A DNA stretch of 15,905 nt, taken from the NCBI GenBank assembly GCA_964642855.1, contig CAZXSK010000077.1, positions 1 to 15,905 on the forward strand, given 5' to 3'. The stretch's first letter is position 1; each line of letters begins with the position of its first letter. Under the pieces are notes generated by a model that was not told the origin of the DNA, ran no database searches, and saw nothing but the letters and a program-made list of their open reading frames with translations. Position numbers and translations under genes: made by a program. Source of the stretch: CAZXSK01 sp964642855 (lineage in GTDB: Bacteria > Planctomycetota > Phycisphaerae > SM23-33). Positions 1-8,000 of the stretch are shown here, piece after piece.

Positions 1-10
1 CAGCGAAATC

Positions 11-50
11 CAACGGGCCTGCCCCAACTCGGGGCGGGCCCGTTGTCTTT
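11..50 (+). terminator. Rho-independent-type terminator of an upstream gene
   Basis: The arms at 11-25 and 31-45 form a 15-bp stem with a single G-U wobble and a 5-nt loop (AACTC). TCTTT follows at 46-50. The T-run is short, but the stem is long and very GC-rich. The gene it ends lies left of the window. The reverse orientation has only a weak T-run (the complement of GAAAT), so + strand termination is favoured. Confidence 0.65.
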
Positions 51-203
51 GGGCCGGGTGAGAGGGCCAGGTGGCCGGTGATGAAGTCTCCGCGGAGGGC
101 CGGGGGTCTCAGCAGGGCCTCGGTGGACCGTTTGCCCGAGGCTTCCGGCGGGATCCCTGCGGCGATTGGCGGCAGGCGTACGTGCCGAAGCGTGCTTTGC
201 AGG
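51..203. other. Intergenic stretch without a recognisable gene
   Basis: Between the terminator at the left edge and the promoter near 204 I see no gene. A GTG at 71 opens the frame of the PEP-CTERM protein, but the residues it would add are arginine- and proline-rich with no signal-peptide character, and they lie upstream of the predicted promoter. I treat this stretch as non-coding. Confidence 0.5.
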
Positions 204-231
204 TTGTCGGATTCCGGCGATCGGGTATAAT
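204..231 (+). promoter_or_regulatory. Sigma-70-like promoter of the PEP-CTERM gene
   Basis: A perfect TATAAT lies at 226-231. TTGTCG lies at 204-209 (4 of 6 matches to TTGACA) with a 16-bp spacer. Transcription would start near 238 and leave an untranslated leader of about 105 nt before the ATG at 344. In this GC-rich background a perfect -10 box is unlikely by chance, but planctomycete promoters are poorly characterised. Confidence 0.55.
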
Positions 232-343
232 GGGTATTCTGCGGCCTTGGCGTCGCACGGAGGAAATGCTATCGCTCGCCCGCCCGGATCCATGCAATGC
301 ATGTCCGCAGGCGGTCGTGCCAACACAGAGAGAGGGCTCATTC

Positions 344-1075
344 ATGAAACGCGCAGCGTGTATCGCAGCAATGCTCATCGTGGCGGCGGGCATGACCCAT
401 GCTTCGGCTTCGACGGTGGAAGGGGACGTTTCCGACGGGACGGTGTCGATTCTGTACAACGCCCTGACGGGCAGTCTGACGGTGTATGCCCCCGGTGCCC
501 CGCTGGATGCGCTGCGTATCACGTCGGCTTCGGCACAGTTTGATCACGAGGCTGCGACGCTGCCTTCCGAGTTGGTCGACGGTAACGATGTGTATTTACG
601 GACGGCCGGCGCCGAGCGGATCGGGTTTGTGACACTCGAAGACCCTGCGACGCTCACCACTGCCGTCGGGACGGGTTGGCGGCTGGGCGAGGTCCTGGCT
701 CCGAGTCTGGGGCTGGCGGATCTGCTGTCGGACCTGACGATCGAGTACAGCGAGGGGGGCATGACGGGCAAGGTGCCCGGGGACCTGCTGTATGGGTATC
801 CCGGGGACGCGACGCTGGACGGGAAGGTTTCCGAGGCTGATCTGGGCATTCTGGCCGGTCGCTGGCAGCAGCAGGGGGAGGAGATCGGCTGGCATACCGC
901 AGACTTCAACGACGACGGCAAGGTGACCGAGGCGGACCTGGGCGTGTTGGCGTCGCGTTGGCAGGATGTGTACCCGGCCGTGACACCGCCCAGCGTGGCA
1001 GCGGTTCCCGAGCCGGCAACGGCGGGATTGATTCTCTGCGGAGCGGTTGTGGGAGTTCTCCGCAAACGCCGCTGA
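344..1075 (+). CDS. Secreted PEP-CTERM protein with tandem dockerin/EF-hand-like repeats
   Basis: A 243-aa exported protein of unknown ligand. The N-terminus is a signal peptide (MKR, a hydrophobic stretch, then a THASA-type cleavage region near residue 22). Residues about 25-145 form a compact, probably beta-rich domain I do not recognise. Two Ca-binding-type loops follow: D155-A-T157-L-D159-G-K161 with D166, and D187-F-N189-D-D191-G-K193 with D198. Each is followed by a short helix containing a GxLAxRW-type pattern, as in dockerin-like pairs of planctomycete secreted proteins. The C-terminus is a PEP-CTERM sorting signal: VPEP at 221-224, a hydrophobic helix at 225-239, then RKRR. In other bacteria such tails are processed by exosortase; none is encoded here. 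The ATG at 344 is chosen because an AGAGAGAGG purine tract at 326-334 precedes it by about 9 nt and it starts a clean signal peptide. In-frame starts at 71 (GTG) and 266 (ATG) would bury that signal. The gene has its own promoter and terminator, so it is probably not part of the downstream operon. Confidence 0.85.
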   Translation: MKRAACIAAMLIVAAGMTHASASTVEGDVSDGTVSILYNALTGSLTVYAPGAPLDALRITSASAQFDHEAATLPSELVDGNDVYLRTAGAERIGFVTLEDPATLTTAVGTGWRLGEVLAPSLGLADLLSDLTIEYSEGGMTGKVPGDLLYGYPGDATLDGKVSEADLGILAGRWQQQGEEIGWHTADFNDDGKVTEADLGVLASRWQDVYPAVTPPSVAAVPEPATAGLILCGAVVGVLRKRR

Positions 1076-1097
1076 GAATCAGGCAGTAAGCCATTAC

Positions 1098-1140
1098 AAG
1101 GGCGACGGGTGCAGCTTCGCATCGGTCGCCCCTTCTCTTG
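1098..1140 (+). terminator. Terminator hairpin after the PEP-CTERM gene
   Basis: GGGCGAC at 1100-1106 pairs with GTCGCCC at 1125-1131. After one G-G mismatch, an inner stem continues (1108-1112 with 1119-1123, one wobble) around the loop AGCTTC. A pyrimidine-rich, T-containing tract (CCTTCTCTT) follows. Its position 25 nt after the stop codon fits intrinsic termination. Confidence 0.55.
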
Positions 1141-1178
1141 CGCACCGGAAGGTGTGGTGGGGCAATCGCCGAAAGCGC

Positions 1179-1206
1179 TTTTCATTGTGTGAAAAATTGG
1201 TAAACT
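1179..1206 (+). promoter_or_regulatory. Weak promoter candidate for the ABC/OPT-like operon
   Basis: TTTTCA at 1179-1184 and TAAACT at 1201-1206 each match the sigma-70 consensus at 4 of 6 positions, with a 16-bp spacer in an A/T-richer patch (about 1177-1207) that stands out from the GC-rich surroundings. A promoter is expected between the terminator at 1140 and the first operon gene at 1277. This is the best candidate I see, but it is not strong. Confidence 0.3.
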
Positions 1207-1220
1207 GCTCGGGTATCCTT

Positions 1221-1252
1221 TCGGGCTGCCCGGCGGTAAGGGCGCCCGATTT
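1221..1252 (+). promoter_or_regulatory. Leader hairpin before ABC ATPase 1, possible attenuator
   Basis: TCGGGC (1221-1226) pairs with GCCCGA (1244-1249), and GCCC (1228-1231) pairs with GGGC (1240-1243). One T is bulged at 1227 and the loop is GGCGGTAA. TTT follows at 1250-1252. The structure ends about 25 nt before the ATG at 1277 and would lie in the operon leader if the 1179-1206 promoter is real. It could attenuate transcription, or it could be a second terminator for the upstream gene. Confidence 0.4.
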
Positions 1253-1276
1253 CATCACTATCCGGGTGCCTTGGGA

Positions 1277-2068
1277 ATGCAGGAACAAAAGCAAACACCG
1301 CCTGCGGACGGAAGTGCCGAGAAACGGCCGCGTGGAGGCAGAGCTCTCGGAGACGTTCTGATCGAAGCGGAGAACGTCGAACGGGTTTATCGATCGGGCG
1401 ACACGTCCGTCTATGCGCTCCGCTCGATCAATCTGACCATCCGGCAGGGCGAGTACGTCTCGCTGATGGGGCCGTCTGGCTCGGGCAAGACCACGTTCTT
1501 CAACATGGTCGGCGCGTTGGATTTCCCGACCGACGGCGAGGTCCGCATCGGTGGCAGGAATCTCCAGGAGCTTTCCTCCCCGCAGCTCGCGTACCTGCGA
1601 TGCGTGAACATCGGATACATCTTCCAGAACTACAACCTCATCGAGGTGTTCACTGCCTTGGACAACGTCAAGCTCCCGATGAAGATCCGGGGCGTTGACG
1701 ATGACGAGGCTTCCGACCGTGCGAGGCATCTGCTGGACCGGGTGGGTCTCGGGGAGCGGTACGGTCACCTCCCCGGGGAGCTTTCCGGCGGTCAGCAGCA
1801 GCGTGTAGCGATTGCCCGTGCCTTGGCGAACAATCCCAGCCTGATGCTCGCGGACGAGCCGACGGGCAACCTGGACTCCAAGACCGGCCACGCCATTGTG
1901 GACCTGTTGAGCGAGTTGAGCACCGAACACGGCGTGACGGTTGTTTCTGCCACACACGATCACCGGATGCTGGACGTGTCCGACCGCGTGGTGTACCTGC
2001 GGGACGGCATGGTTGAGCGGATCGTGTCTCGCGAGGACCTCAAGATCTCGATCGGTTCGGTCGGCTAG
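1277..2068 (+). CDS. ABC transporter ATPase 1 (LolD/MacB/FtsE-like)
   Basis: A 263-aa cytoplasmic ATPase of the group that drives FtsX-type permeases. All motifs are intact: Walker A GPSGSGKTT at 65-73, Q-loop Q117 in IGYIFQNYNLI, signature LSGGQQQR at 169-176, Walker B LMLADE at 189-194 with catalytic E194, D-loop NLDS at 198-201, and H-loop H227. The FQxxNLI pattern and the overall length fit LolD/MacB partners. About 28 charged residues precede the nucleotide-binding core, which starts at VLIEAENVERVY. The ATG at 1277 is used; a TTG six nt upstream is possible, and neither has a clear Shine-Dalgarno sequence, which is common in planctomycetes. It is the first gene of the operon, and a second, diverged ATPase closes the series at 13070. 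The likely permease partners are the FtsX-like proteins at 5026 and 12411. I give no gene name because the transported substrate is unknown. Confidence 0.93.
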   Translation: MQEQKQTPPADGSAEKRPRGGRALGDVLIEAENVERVYRSGDTSVYALRSINLTIRQGEYVSLMGPSGSGKTTFFNMVGALDFPTDGEVRIGGRNLQELSSPQLAYLRCVNIGYIFQNYNLIEVFTALDNVKLPMKIRGVDDDEASDRARHLLDRVGLGERYGHLPGELSGGQQQRVAIARALANNPSLMLADEPTGNLDSKTGHAIVDLLSELSTEHGVTVVSATHDHRMLDVSDRVVYLRDGMVERIVSREDLKISIGSVG

Positions 2069-2137
2069 CGTGCCGTTCCGGGTGATCGTACACAACGCAA
2101 CCGAGCGACCATTCCCTGCAGCCAGAAGGTGTAGAGC

Positions 2138-5026
2138 ATGAAGAATCTGTCGCTGTTGGCAACCATAGGGCTGGGCGTTTTGCTGGTGATCGTCCTGGCT
2201 CCGCTGTCGCAGTTCCTGACGGTGATGACCGTCAACGCCGACATCGAAACGATGACCCCCGTCGGGTACGCCGTGGGAATCATTTTCGCCCTTGCGTTGG
2301 TAACGGGTGTGGTGCGGTGGATTGCGCGGCGTCGCTCGGTGAGCAAAGTGAATCTGGTTGTGCTCTACGCGATGCTCACGGTAGCCGTTCCAGCGATGAA
2401 CCTCGGGCTCGTCAGGCCGGCGTATATGTCGATGCGGTCGGTGATCAACGAGTACTTCTGGCAGGGCAACAGCACCTACAAGACCGCCTACAACCAGCTC
2501 AAGCCGGAGTGGTTCCCTATCGTGCCCACGCGAGACGGGATGGCCTATAACAAGGTCGCCCGGCTGCTGAGGCTTCTGGAGAGATCGTCCGATGTCTCGG
2601 CCAGCCAGAAGGCTGCCCAGAAGCTCAAACGGGCGCTGGTCATCGAGGCCCAGCTTCGCCAGACCGATCCGAACCATCAGGCCCCCCAGCAGATCGACCC
2701 CAACCACATCAAGGCGGTCGACAGGCTGCTCATTGATCCGGCTGGGGAGATCCTCAAGGGCGGCAAGGGCAAATGGTCGGATTCCGAACTCAAGGCGCTG
2801 GGTATTGAGGACAAACTGCAGCAGCGCCACGAGCAGCTCAAGGAGGCCTCCGCCGAAGCGCGCAAGGAGCTGCCCGGGCTGCTGGAAGGGGTTACCGAGT
2901 TCCATGCTTCTCTGTTGCCCAGCGTATGGGGCAAGCTGGACGAGAACAGCAAGGCCCGGATTATCGATGCTTACCCCGAATCGGAGACCCCGCAAGGCCG
3001 GGCTGAGAAGCTTGGCGACGTCCTGCAGAAGGGCCCTCAGTTGCGGGATATGGTCACGGCGCTGAGTCGCGAAGCCTACAGCGAGCTTCGCAGCGAGCTC
3101 GTGAAGGAGTACCGCCAGCGGTATCGACAGATGCCGGACGACGAGCTGGCTGCCCTGCGTCATGACTTCGTGTTCCGCCTGACCTGGGCCGAGCGCAAGG
3201 ATATCGCCTCCCAGGACGGCGAAGGCGGGACGCCCAACCAGGACTTCATGGGGTTCGAGAAGACCGTCTGGGCGAACCTCAAGGATCAGTCCGGGCAGGA
3301 AGAGGTACCCCACGAGAAGCTCGACGAGGCGGTCGAGCAGATGCCATGGCACCTGTACGCCAAGCCGATCCTCATGTGGACGTTGTTGTTCGCCCTGATC
3401 TTCATGCTGATCATGTGCATCGCTGAATGGTTCCGCCGCAAGTGGATCGATCGGGAGAACCTGGCGTTCCCGCTGGTGGAGGTAGCCGACATGGTCATCC
3501 GCCAGGGCTCGGACCTGGAGATGGCCAGTAACCTGCAGGACCCGCCCAAGCGTAAGCTGCCCTTCAGCCCGGTTTTCGCGATGGGGTTCGTGGTCAGTTT
3601 CTTTCTGCTGACACTCAGCGCGCTGGATCACTACGGATTTACGGCGACGACGAAGTCGGAGATCTACTTCGACGTTTCCAAAGAGCTGTTCACGTCCGGC
3701 GCCCTCAAGGAGATGAGCAAGGTTTTCCTCGTGCTCTCGCCGATCATCCTGGGCCTGGCGTTTCTGGTAAGCCTTGAGATCAGCTTCTCGGTGTGGGTGC
3801 TGTTTTTCCTCTGGAGCTTCGCGATGCTGATCGGCAAGCTCAGCTACCCCGATGTGAAGGACAGCCTGTTCACCGGCTGGGCGGGCGGAAGGCAGTACCC
3901 CTTCCCCATGGAGCAGATGCTCGGGGCAGCGCTCTGTTTCACGGCGATCATCCTGTTCAAGAGCCTCCGGGGTTCCCGCGCTCACCGGCATGCAGCGCAT
4001 GGCGATTATTTCATTCCCCCCAGGCTCAACTTCGTGGGACTGGTGGTGCTGCCGCTGGCGATCTTCGCGCTGCTGTGGCATCTCGGGCCTGCGAGGGGTC
4101 TCAACGGGATCCTGTTCATGATCCTGATGGCTGCTTTGGCGATGTCTCAGATGATCGCAGCCGCCCGGGCCCGGGCGGAGACAGGCCTGCCCACCCATCA
4201 CGTTTCCTACGAGTTCACCAAAGCGCCGATTGTGTTCGGCATGACCGGCTGGACGGGCGCGAGCGTGTACGCATCGTTCGTGACCATTGCATTTCTTCCT
4301 CTGACGCTGCTGTTCCGATCGTTGCCCCAGCACCTGGAGAACATGGAACTTGCCCGCCGCAACGGCCTGAAGCTTCGAACCATCGCCGTTGCCTCGCTGC
4401 TGGCGTTCGTCGTGGCGGTACTCGTGGGCATGATCTGCCTGCCTGCCTTCTCGTACTACCTCGGCGGCAAGGTCTGGGGTGAGAGTTCCCAGGCCCAGAC
4501 CGGCCAGTCCAATTTTGCCATCGCGCGGTACTCGCTTTGGGTCTCGCACTACCTCGGCGAGGAAGGTCTCGACCAGTGGACGCAGGTGCATTGGATCCGC
4601 GTGTGGTTCGTACTGGCAGGAGCGGCTACCTTCGGGTTGCTTTCGTTCCTGCGGGGAAGGTTCCTTCGATTCCCGCTGCATCCGATCGGCTATCTTTTGA
4701 TTCTGCTGGCGATCTACTACCAGTGGGTCTCCCCGTATTTCAAGGGAGACAGCTCGGTCGCCACCGCCAACGAATCCAGCTGGCTGTGGGCCAGCGTGTT
4801 CCTGGCATGGCTTCTCAAAAAACTGATTATCAAGTACGGCGGCATGAACTCCTACAAGCGTGCCAAGCCGTTCTTCATCGGACTGGTGGTGGGCTCGGTG
4901 GTCTGCCTGTTCTTCTGGAACATCCTGGATATGGGGTGTTCGATCGTGGGCGCCTATCAGCAGAAGCCTGGTGAATTCGTGAAGCGCTTCATGGAAATCC
5001 ACCCGTTCAGCCCGAAGTTCTACTGA
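2138..5026 (+). CDS. Large OPT-like polytopic membrane protein (DUF6785/DUF6784 type)
   Basis: A 962-aa inner-membrane protein. Three helices (about 7-29, 42-64, 70-92) are followed by a hydrophilic, helix-rich, charged insert at about 95-405, then roughly 12 further helices (about 408-430, 474-498, 526-569 as a pair, 591-610, 629-650, 654-676, 708-726, 746-772, 820-840, 846-868, 878-900, 908-932). ENLAFPLVEVA near 438-448 resembles the LPFP segment of oligopeptide transporters (OPT), and RARAETGLP near 677-685 is a second family-like signature. The C-terminal LHPIGY segment and the following RAKPFF stretch match what I remember of DUF6784, and the core matches DUF6785; both are recalled, not searched. 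AGAAGG at 2124-2129 lies 8 nt before the ATG. The gene follows ATPase 1 after 69 nt, and its stop overlaps the next gene (TGATG). Substrate unknown; peptide or chelate transport is a guess from the OPT resemblance. Confidence 0.82.
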   Translation: MKNLSLLATIGLGVLLVIVLAPLSQFLTVMTVNADIETMTPVGYAVGIIFALALVTGVVRWIARRRSVSKVNLVVLYAMLTVAVPAMNLGLVRPAYMSMRSVINEYFWQGNSTYKTAYNQLKPEWFPIVPTRDGMAYNKVARLLRLLERSSDVSASQKAAQKLKRALVIEAQLRQTDPNHQAPQQIDPNHIKAVDRLLIDPAGEILKGGKGKWSDSELKALGIEDKLQQRHEQLKEASAEARKELPGLLEGVTEFHASLLPSVWGKLDENSKARIIDAYPESETPQGRAEKLGDVLQKGPQLRDMVTALSREAYSELRSELVKEYRQRYRQMPDDELAALRHDFVFRLTWAERKDIASQDGEGGTPNQDFMGFEKTVWANLKDQSGQEEVPHEKLDEAVEQMPWHLYAKPILMWTLLFALIFMLIMCIAEWFRRKWIDRENLAFPLVEVADMVIRQGSDLEMASNLQDPPKRKLPFSPVFAMGFVVSFFLLTLSALDHYGFTATTKSEIYFDVSKELFTSGALKEMSKVFLVLSPIILGLAFLVSLEISFSVWVLFFLWSFAMLIGKLSYPDVKDSLFTGWAGGRQYPFPMEQMLGAALCFTAIILFKSLRGSRAHRHAAHGDYFIPPRLNFVGLVVLPLAIFALLWHLGPARGLNGILFMILMAALAMSQMIAAARARAETGLPTHHVSYEFTKAPIVFGMTGWTGASVYASFVTIAFLPLTLLFRSLPQHLENMELARRNGLKLRTIAVASLLAFVVAVLVGMICLPAFSYYLGGKVWGESSQAQTGQSNFAIARYSLWVSHYLGEEGLDQWTQVHWIRVWFVLAGAATFGLLSFLRGRFLRFPLHPIGYLLILLAIYYQWVSPYFKGDSSVATANESSWLWASVFLAWLLKKLIIKYGGMNSYKRAKPFFIGLVVGSVVCLFFWNILDMGCSIVGAYQQKPGEFVKRFMEIHPFSPKFY

Positions 5027-8000
5027 TGCAAGGAGTGATGACCGTGACCCGGCGACTCATCCTCATCCTGTTGGCCGTGGCGTGGATCCCCGCGATCCTC
5101 GCGGCAGGCCCGATCAATGACAAAATCCAGAAGAAACTGACCGTACCCGAACGACAGTGGCTGGAATCGCTGAAGATCATGTCCCAGCCGTCGATTGCGT
5201 CGCTCGAGCAGCGTACGTCGCCCGAGGCTCTCCGCAAGACGATGATGAAGATCCTCGGATACGCCAAGGACGAGGACGGCAAGCTCGTACAGACGCGATC
5301 GCTGTTCCTGGGGTCCCGCGAGGTGGACGCCAACGGAGACGCTCACATTCACCGGTACATCCGCCGGAGAATGCGGCAGCTGCGCGAAGCGTCCAGCGAT
5401 CAGCTTCGACGACGGTACGATGCCAGGCACGGCGAAACGTGGCTGAAGGACCATGCCGACGAGCTTCGGGAGAAGTACGGCGACGACTACCGCCAGAAGC
5501 ACTTCCAGCAGTACGCCCAGTCCCGCCTGCCCCGCTACCTGGGTTCGCTGATCGGCCGGATTGCCGTGCCCGTGCCCGTGGAAGATGCCAACGGCGACGA
5601 CGCGCTGTCTCCCTGGCAAGGCGGGTCCCGGCTGGTGGTGGGCGACGAGACGATCGAGCTCAAACCCTTCTACCCAGCCGGAGCGATGCCCACCCTCTGT
5701 CCGGCTAAGGGTCTGCAGGGACGGCTGGTTTACGTGGGAAGCGGCACGTGGGAAGAACTGCAGGGGCTGAACCTGCAGGGCGCGATCGCCGTGATGAACT
5801 TCGAAGGCGCCCGCCGCTGGCTGACGCTTGCGACACTCGGCGCTCAAGCCGTGGTCGCCATCGAAGATAGCTACGTTGGCCGCGAGAACGCAGAGAAGTG
5901 GTTCTGCAATACGCCGGTGGCAATCCCGCGTTTCTATGTCGATCGCGAAACGGGCCGCAAGCTCAAGAAACTCAGTACACACAAGACCTCAGCCGACGGT
6001 GGCGAGCAGAAGGTCGTGGAAGGCTCGAGCTGCAAGCTTCTGGGGGGCAACATTTACCGGGACCGGCCTTTCGAGTCGATGTTCTACTACATCCCGCCTA
6101 CCGACCCGGTGGTCTACCCGGTCAAAACCGACGATCTGCTCAATCGGATCGCGCTGCAGTACGACGTCTCGGTTGCCACGCTGCGTTCCCTCAACAGCGG
6201 AAAGCTTCCGAGCGACAAGCCCGGCCCCTTGCCCGAATCCGAGCTGAGCATTCCCGGTCAGCAGAAACCCTACGGGGTCGCCAAGTCGCTCGAGATCACC
6301 GTCAAGGATCGGAAGCTCAAGGTCCAGTCAGCCGATCTCGTTCAGCGGATTGCCTCGGATTACGGCATTTCCAGCGAGGCGCTGATCAAGGCAAATGCCG
6401 GCAAGTTTGCCGATGGATGGCTGAAACCCGGAACGCAGTTGACCGTGCCCAACCATCCGGAATCTCTCATGCTGCTGGTGCCGATCGACAGCGTCTCGGC
6501 CGTGCCCAATGCCCATCACGGGGCGAAGATTGCCTCGAACATTGCCGTGCTGCTTGCCACGCTCGAGCAACTGGTCGATGACAGGGCGGTAATCGAGGAC
6601 GACCAGGGCAACCAGCGCGTGCTGCGCAGGGACATCGTACGTCGGAAAGGCGTGATTGTCGGTTTCATGGACGCCGAAAGCATCGGGGGCACGACCAGCC
6701 GACTTTTCGCGGAAACCGTGCAGCTCTTCCGCGGCGAACTGAGCCCTCGTTACCAGGAAGACCCTCAGGAAGTGCTGGACAGGTACCGCGAGGTAGCCGC
6801 CTGGTGGAGGAATGGCGCAAAGGACGATCTCGATGAAGAAACCGCCCGTTGGTTCGTGGACGACTGGCTGACGCGACGCGTCGAAGCCCAGCGCGTTACG
6901 ATTATCGAGGAGGAAGTGATCAAGCGTCGCCTCTCGCGCGATGAGGGCGTCCCTGAGCAGCGGAGAGAAGAAGCACTCCAACGGGCCAATCGCCTGATGG
7001 ACGTAATCTGGGGCAAAGACCGCAGCGGAGAGAAAGAGGGGCTGATCTGGCTGCGGGATACGACGCTGACCGACCGGTCGCTGTCCTGGACCGAGCGGGC
7101 GCGGTCGTTTTTGGAGCAAGCTCCGGAGACCATCGAGCGGGCGGAACAGGCAGGGATTGCGATGCTGGCAATGCCTCGCCTGCAGCGCAGGTTTGCGACC
7201 GAGCGCCGTCAGGAGGAGACCCGCGAGCGCATCAAGCAGAACAACCGTCAGGCGATCGAGAAGATCCTTGCCGTCCGTCGCACCGACGGTGAAGACGATA
7301 ATCCGATCCGGGGTTGGCAGCTGGATATCACCGATGGCACCCACATGCTGGGGATCAGCCATAACCCGGAGAACTTCCGGGTCAAACACCCGGGGGCAGG
7401 GCCTCACAAGGAGATCGGCGAGAGGTACCGGGAGGTGCTCGCGTACGCTGCGTCGCGTCTTGGCTGGCCCCAGGATCTGCAGATCCTCACCGATGCCGAC
7501 CAGGTGGATCTGGCGATCATCCAGCTGCAGAACCCTCCTTTCTATCCGGAATTCTGGGCGGCTGGCGAGGTGTCGCTGCTCTCGCTGATCACCCACAACG
7601 ACACCAAGCCCAAGCTCGACACGCCGCGTGACACGCTGGAGCATGTCCGGTGGGACAACCTCCGCATTCTGGCCAGGTCGACCGCGCTGGTGTTGACTTT
7701 GGGTGTGGAGAACCCCACCGATTCGCTGTCGCCGAAGACCATAACCAAGCCCGAATATGGCCGGCTGATGGGCATGGTCACCGAGTTCAACATGCGATCG
7801 GGGATCGATGCTCAGGACCCCGTGCCCGGAACCTACGTGTACTACCCCGCTACGAAGGACAAGCAGGATGGATATGGGCATAACACGATGGCCTGGCTGG
7901 GCACGCGTCGCAGCACGCCAATCATCGCGCCGCTCAACGGAATCTATCGACTGCCGCTGGAAGACACCCGTTTCAAGAAGAAGCTGGTGGTCTACGGGTA

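Noticed and set aside
71..343. N-terminal extension of the PEP-CTERM protein from GTG 71 or ATG 266
   Set aside because: The extension is R/P-rich, partly upstream of the predicted promoter, and would place the signal peptide internally. GGAGGA at 259-264 is only 1 nt from the ATG at 266.
1201..1219. TATCCT at 1214-1219 as an alternative -10 box
   Set aside because: No acceptable -35 hexamer lies 15-19 bp upstream; the expected place holds GAAAAA-type sequence.
1047..1361. A 104-codon plus-strand open frame between the PEP-CTERM gene and ATPase 1
   Set aside because: It overlaps the end of one gene, the terminator hairpin, the promoter region and the start of ATPase 1 in other frames, and its product has no recognisable features.
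1094..5002. A 1302-codon open frame on the minus strand
   Set aside because: It lies opposite ATPase 1 and the 962-aa membrane protein, both supported by motifs and helices. Its translation is rich in H, Q, R, E and P with no membrane or domain pattern, which is typical of antisense frames in GC-rich genes.
6328..7881. A 517-codon minus-strand open frame
   Set aside because: It is antisense to the M28-like region of the giant permease, its composition looks random, and I see no ribosome-binding site or recognisable motif.
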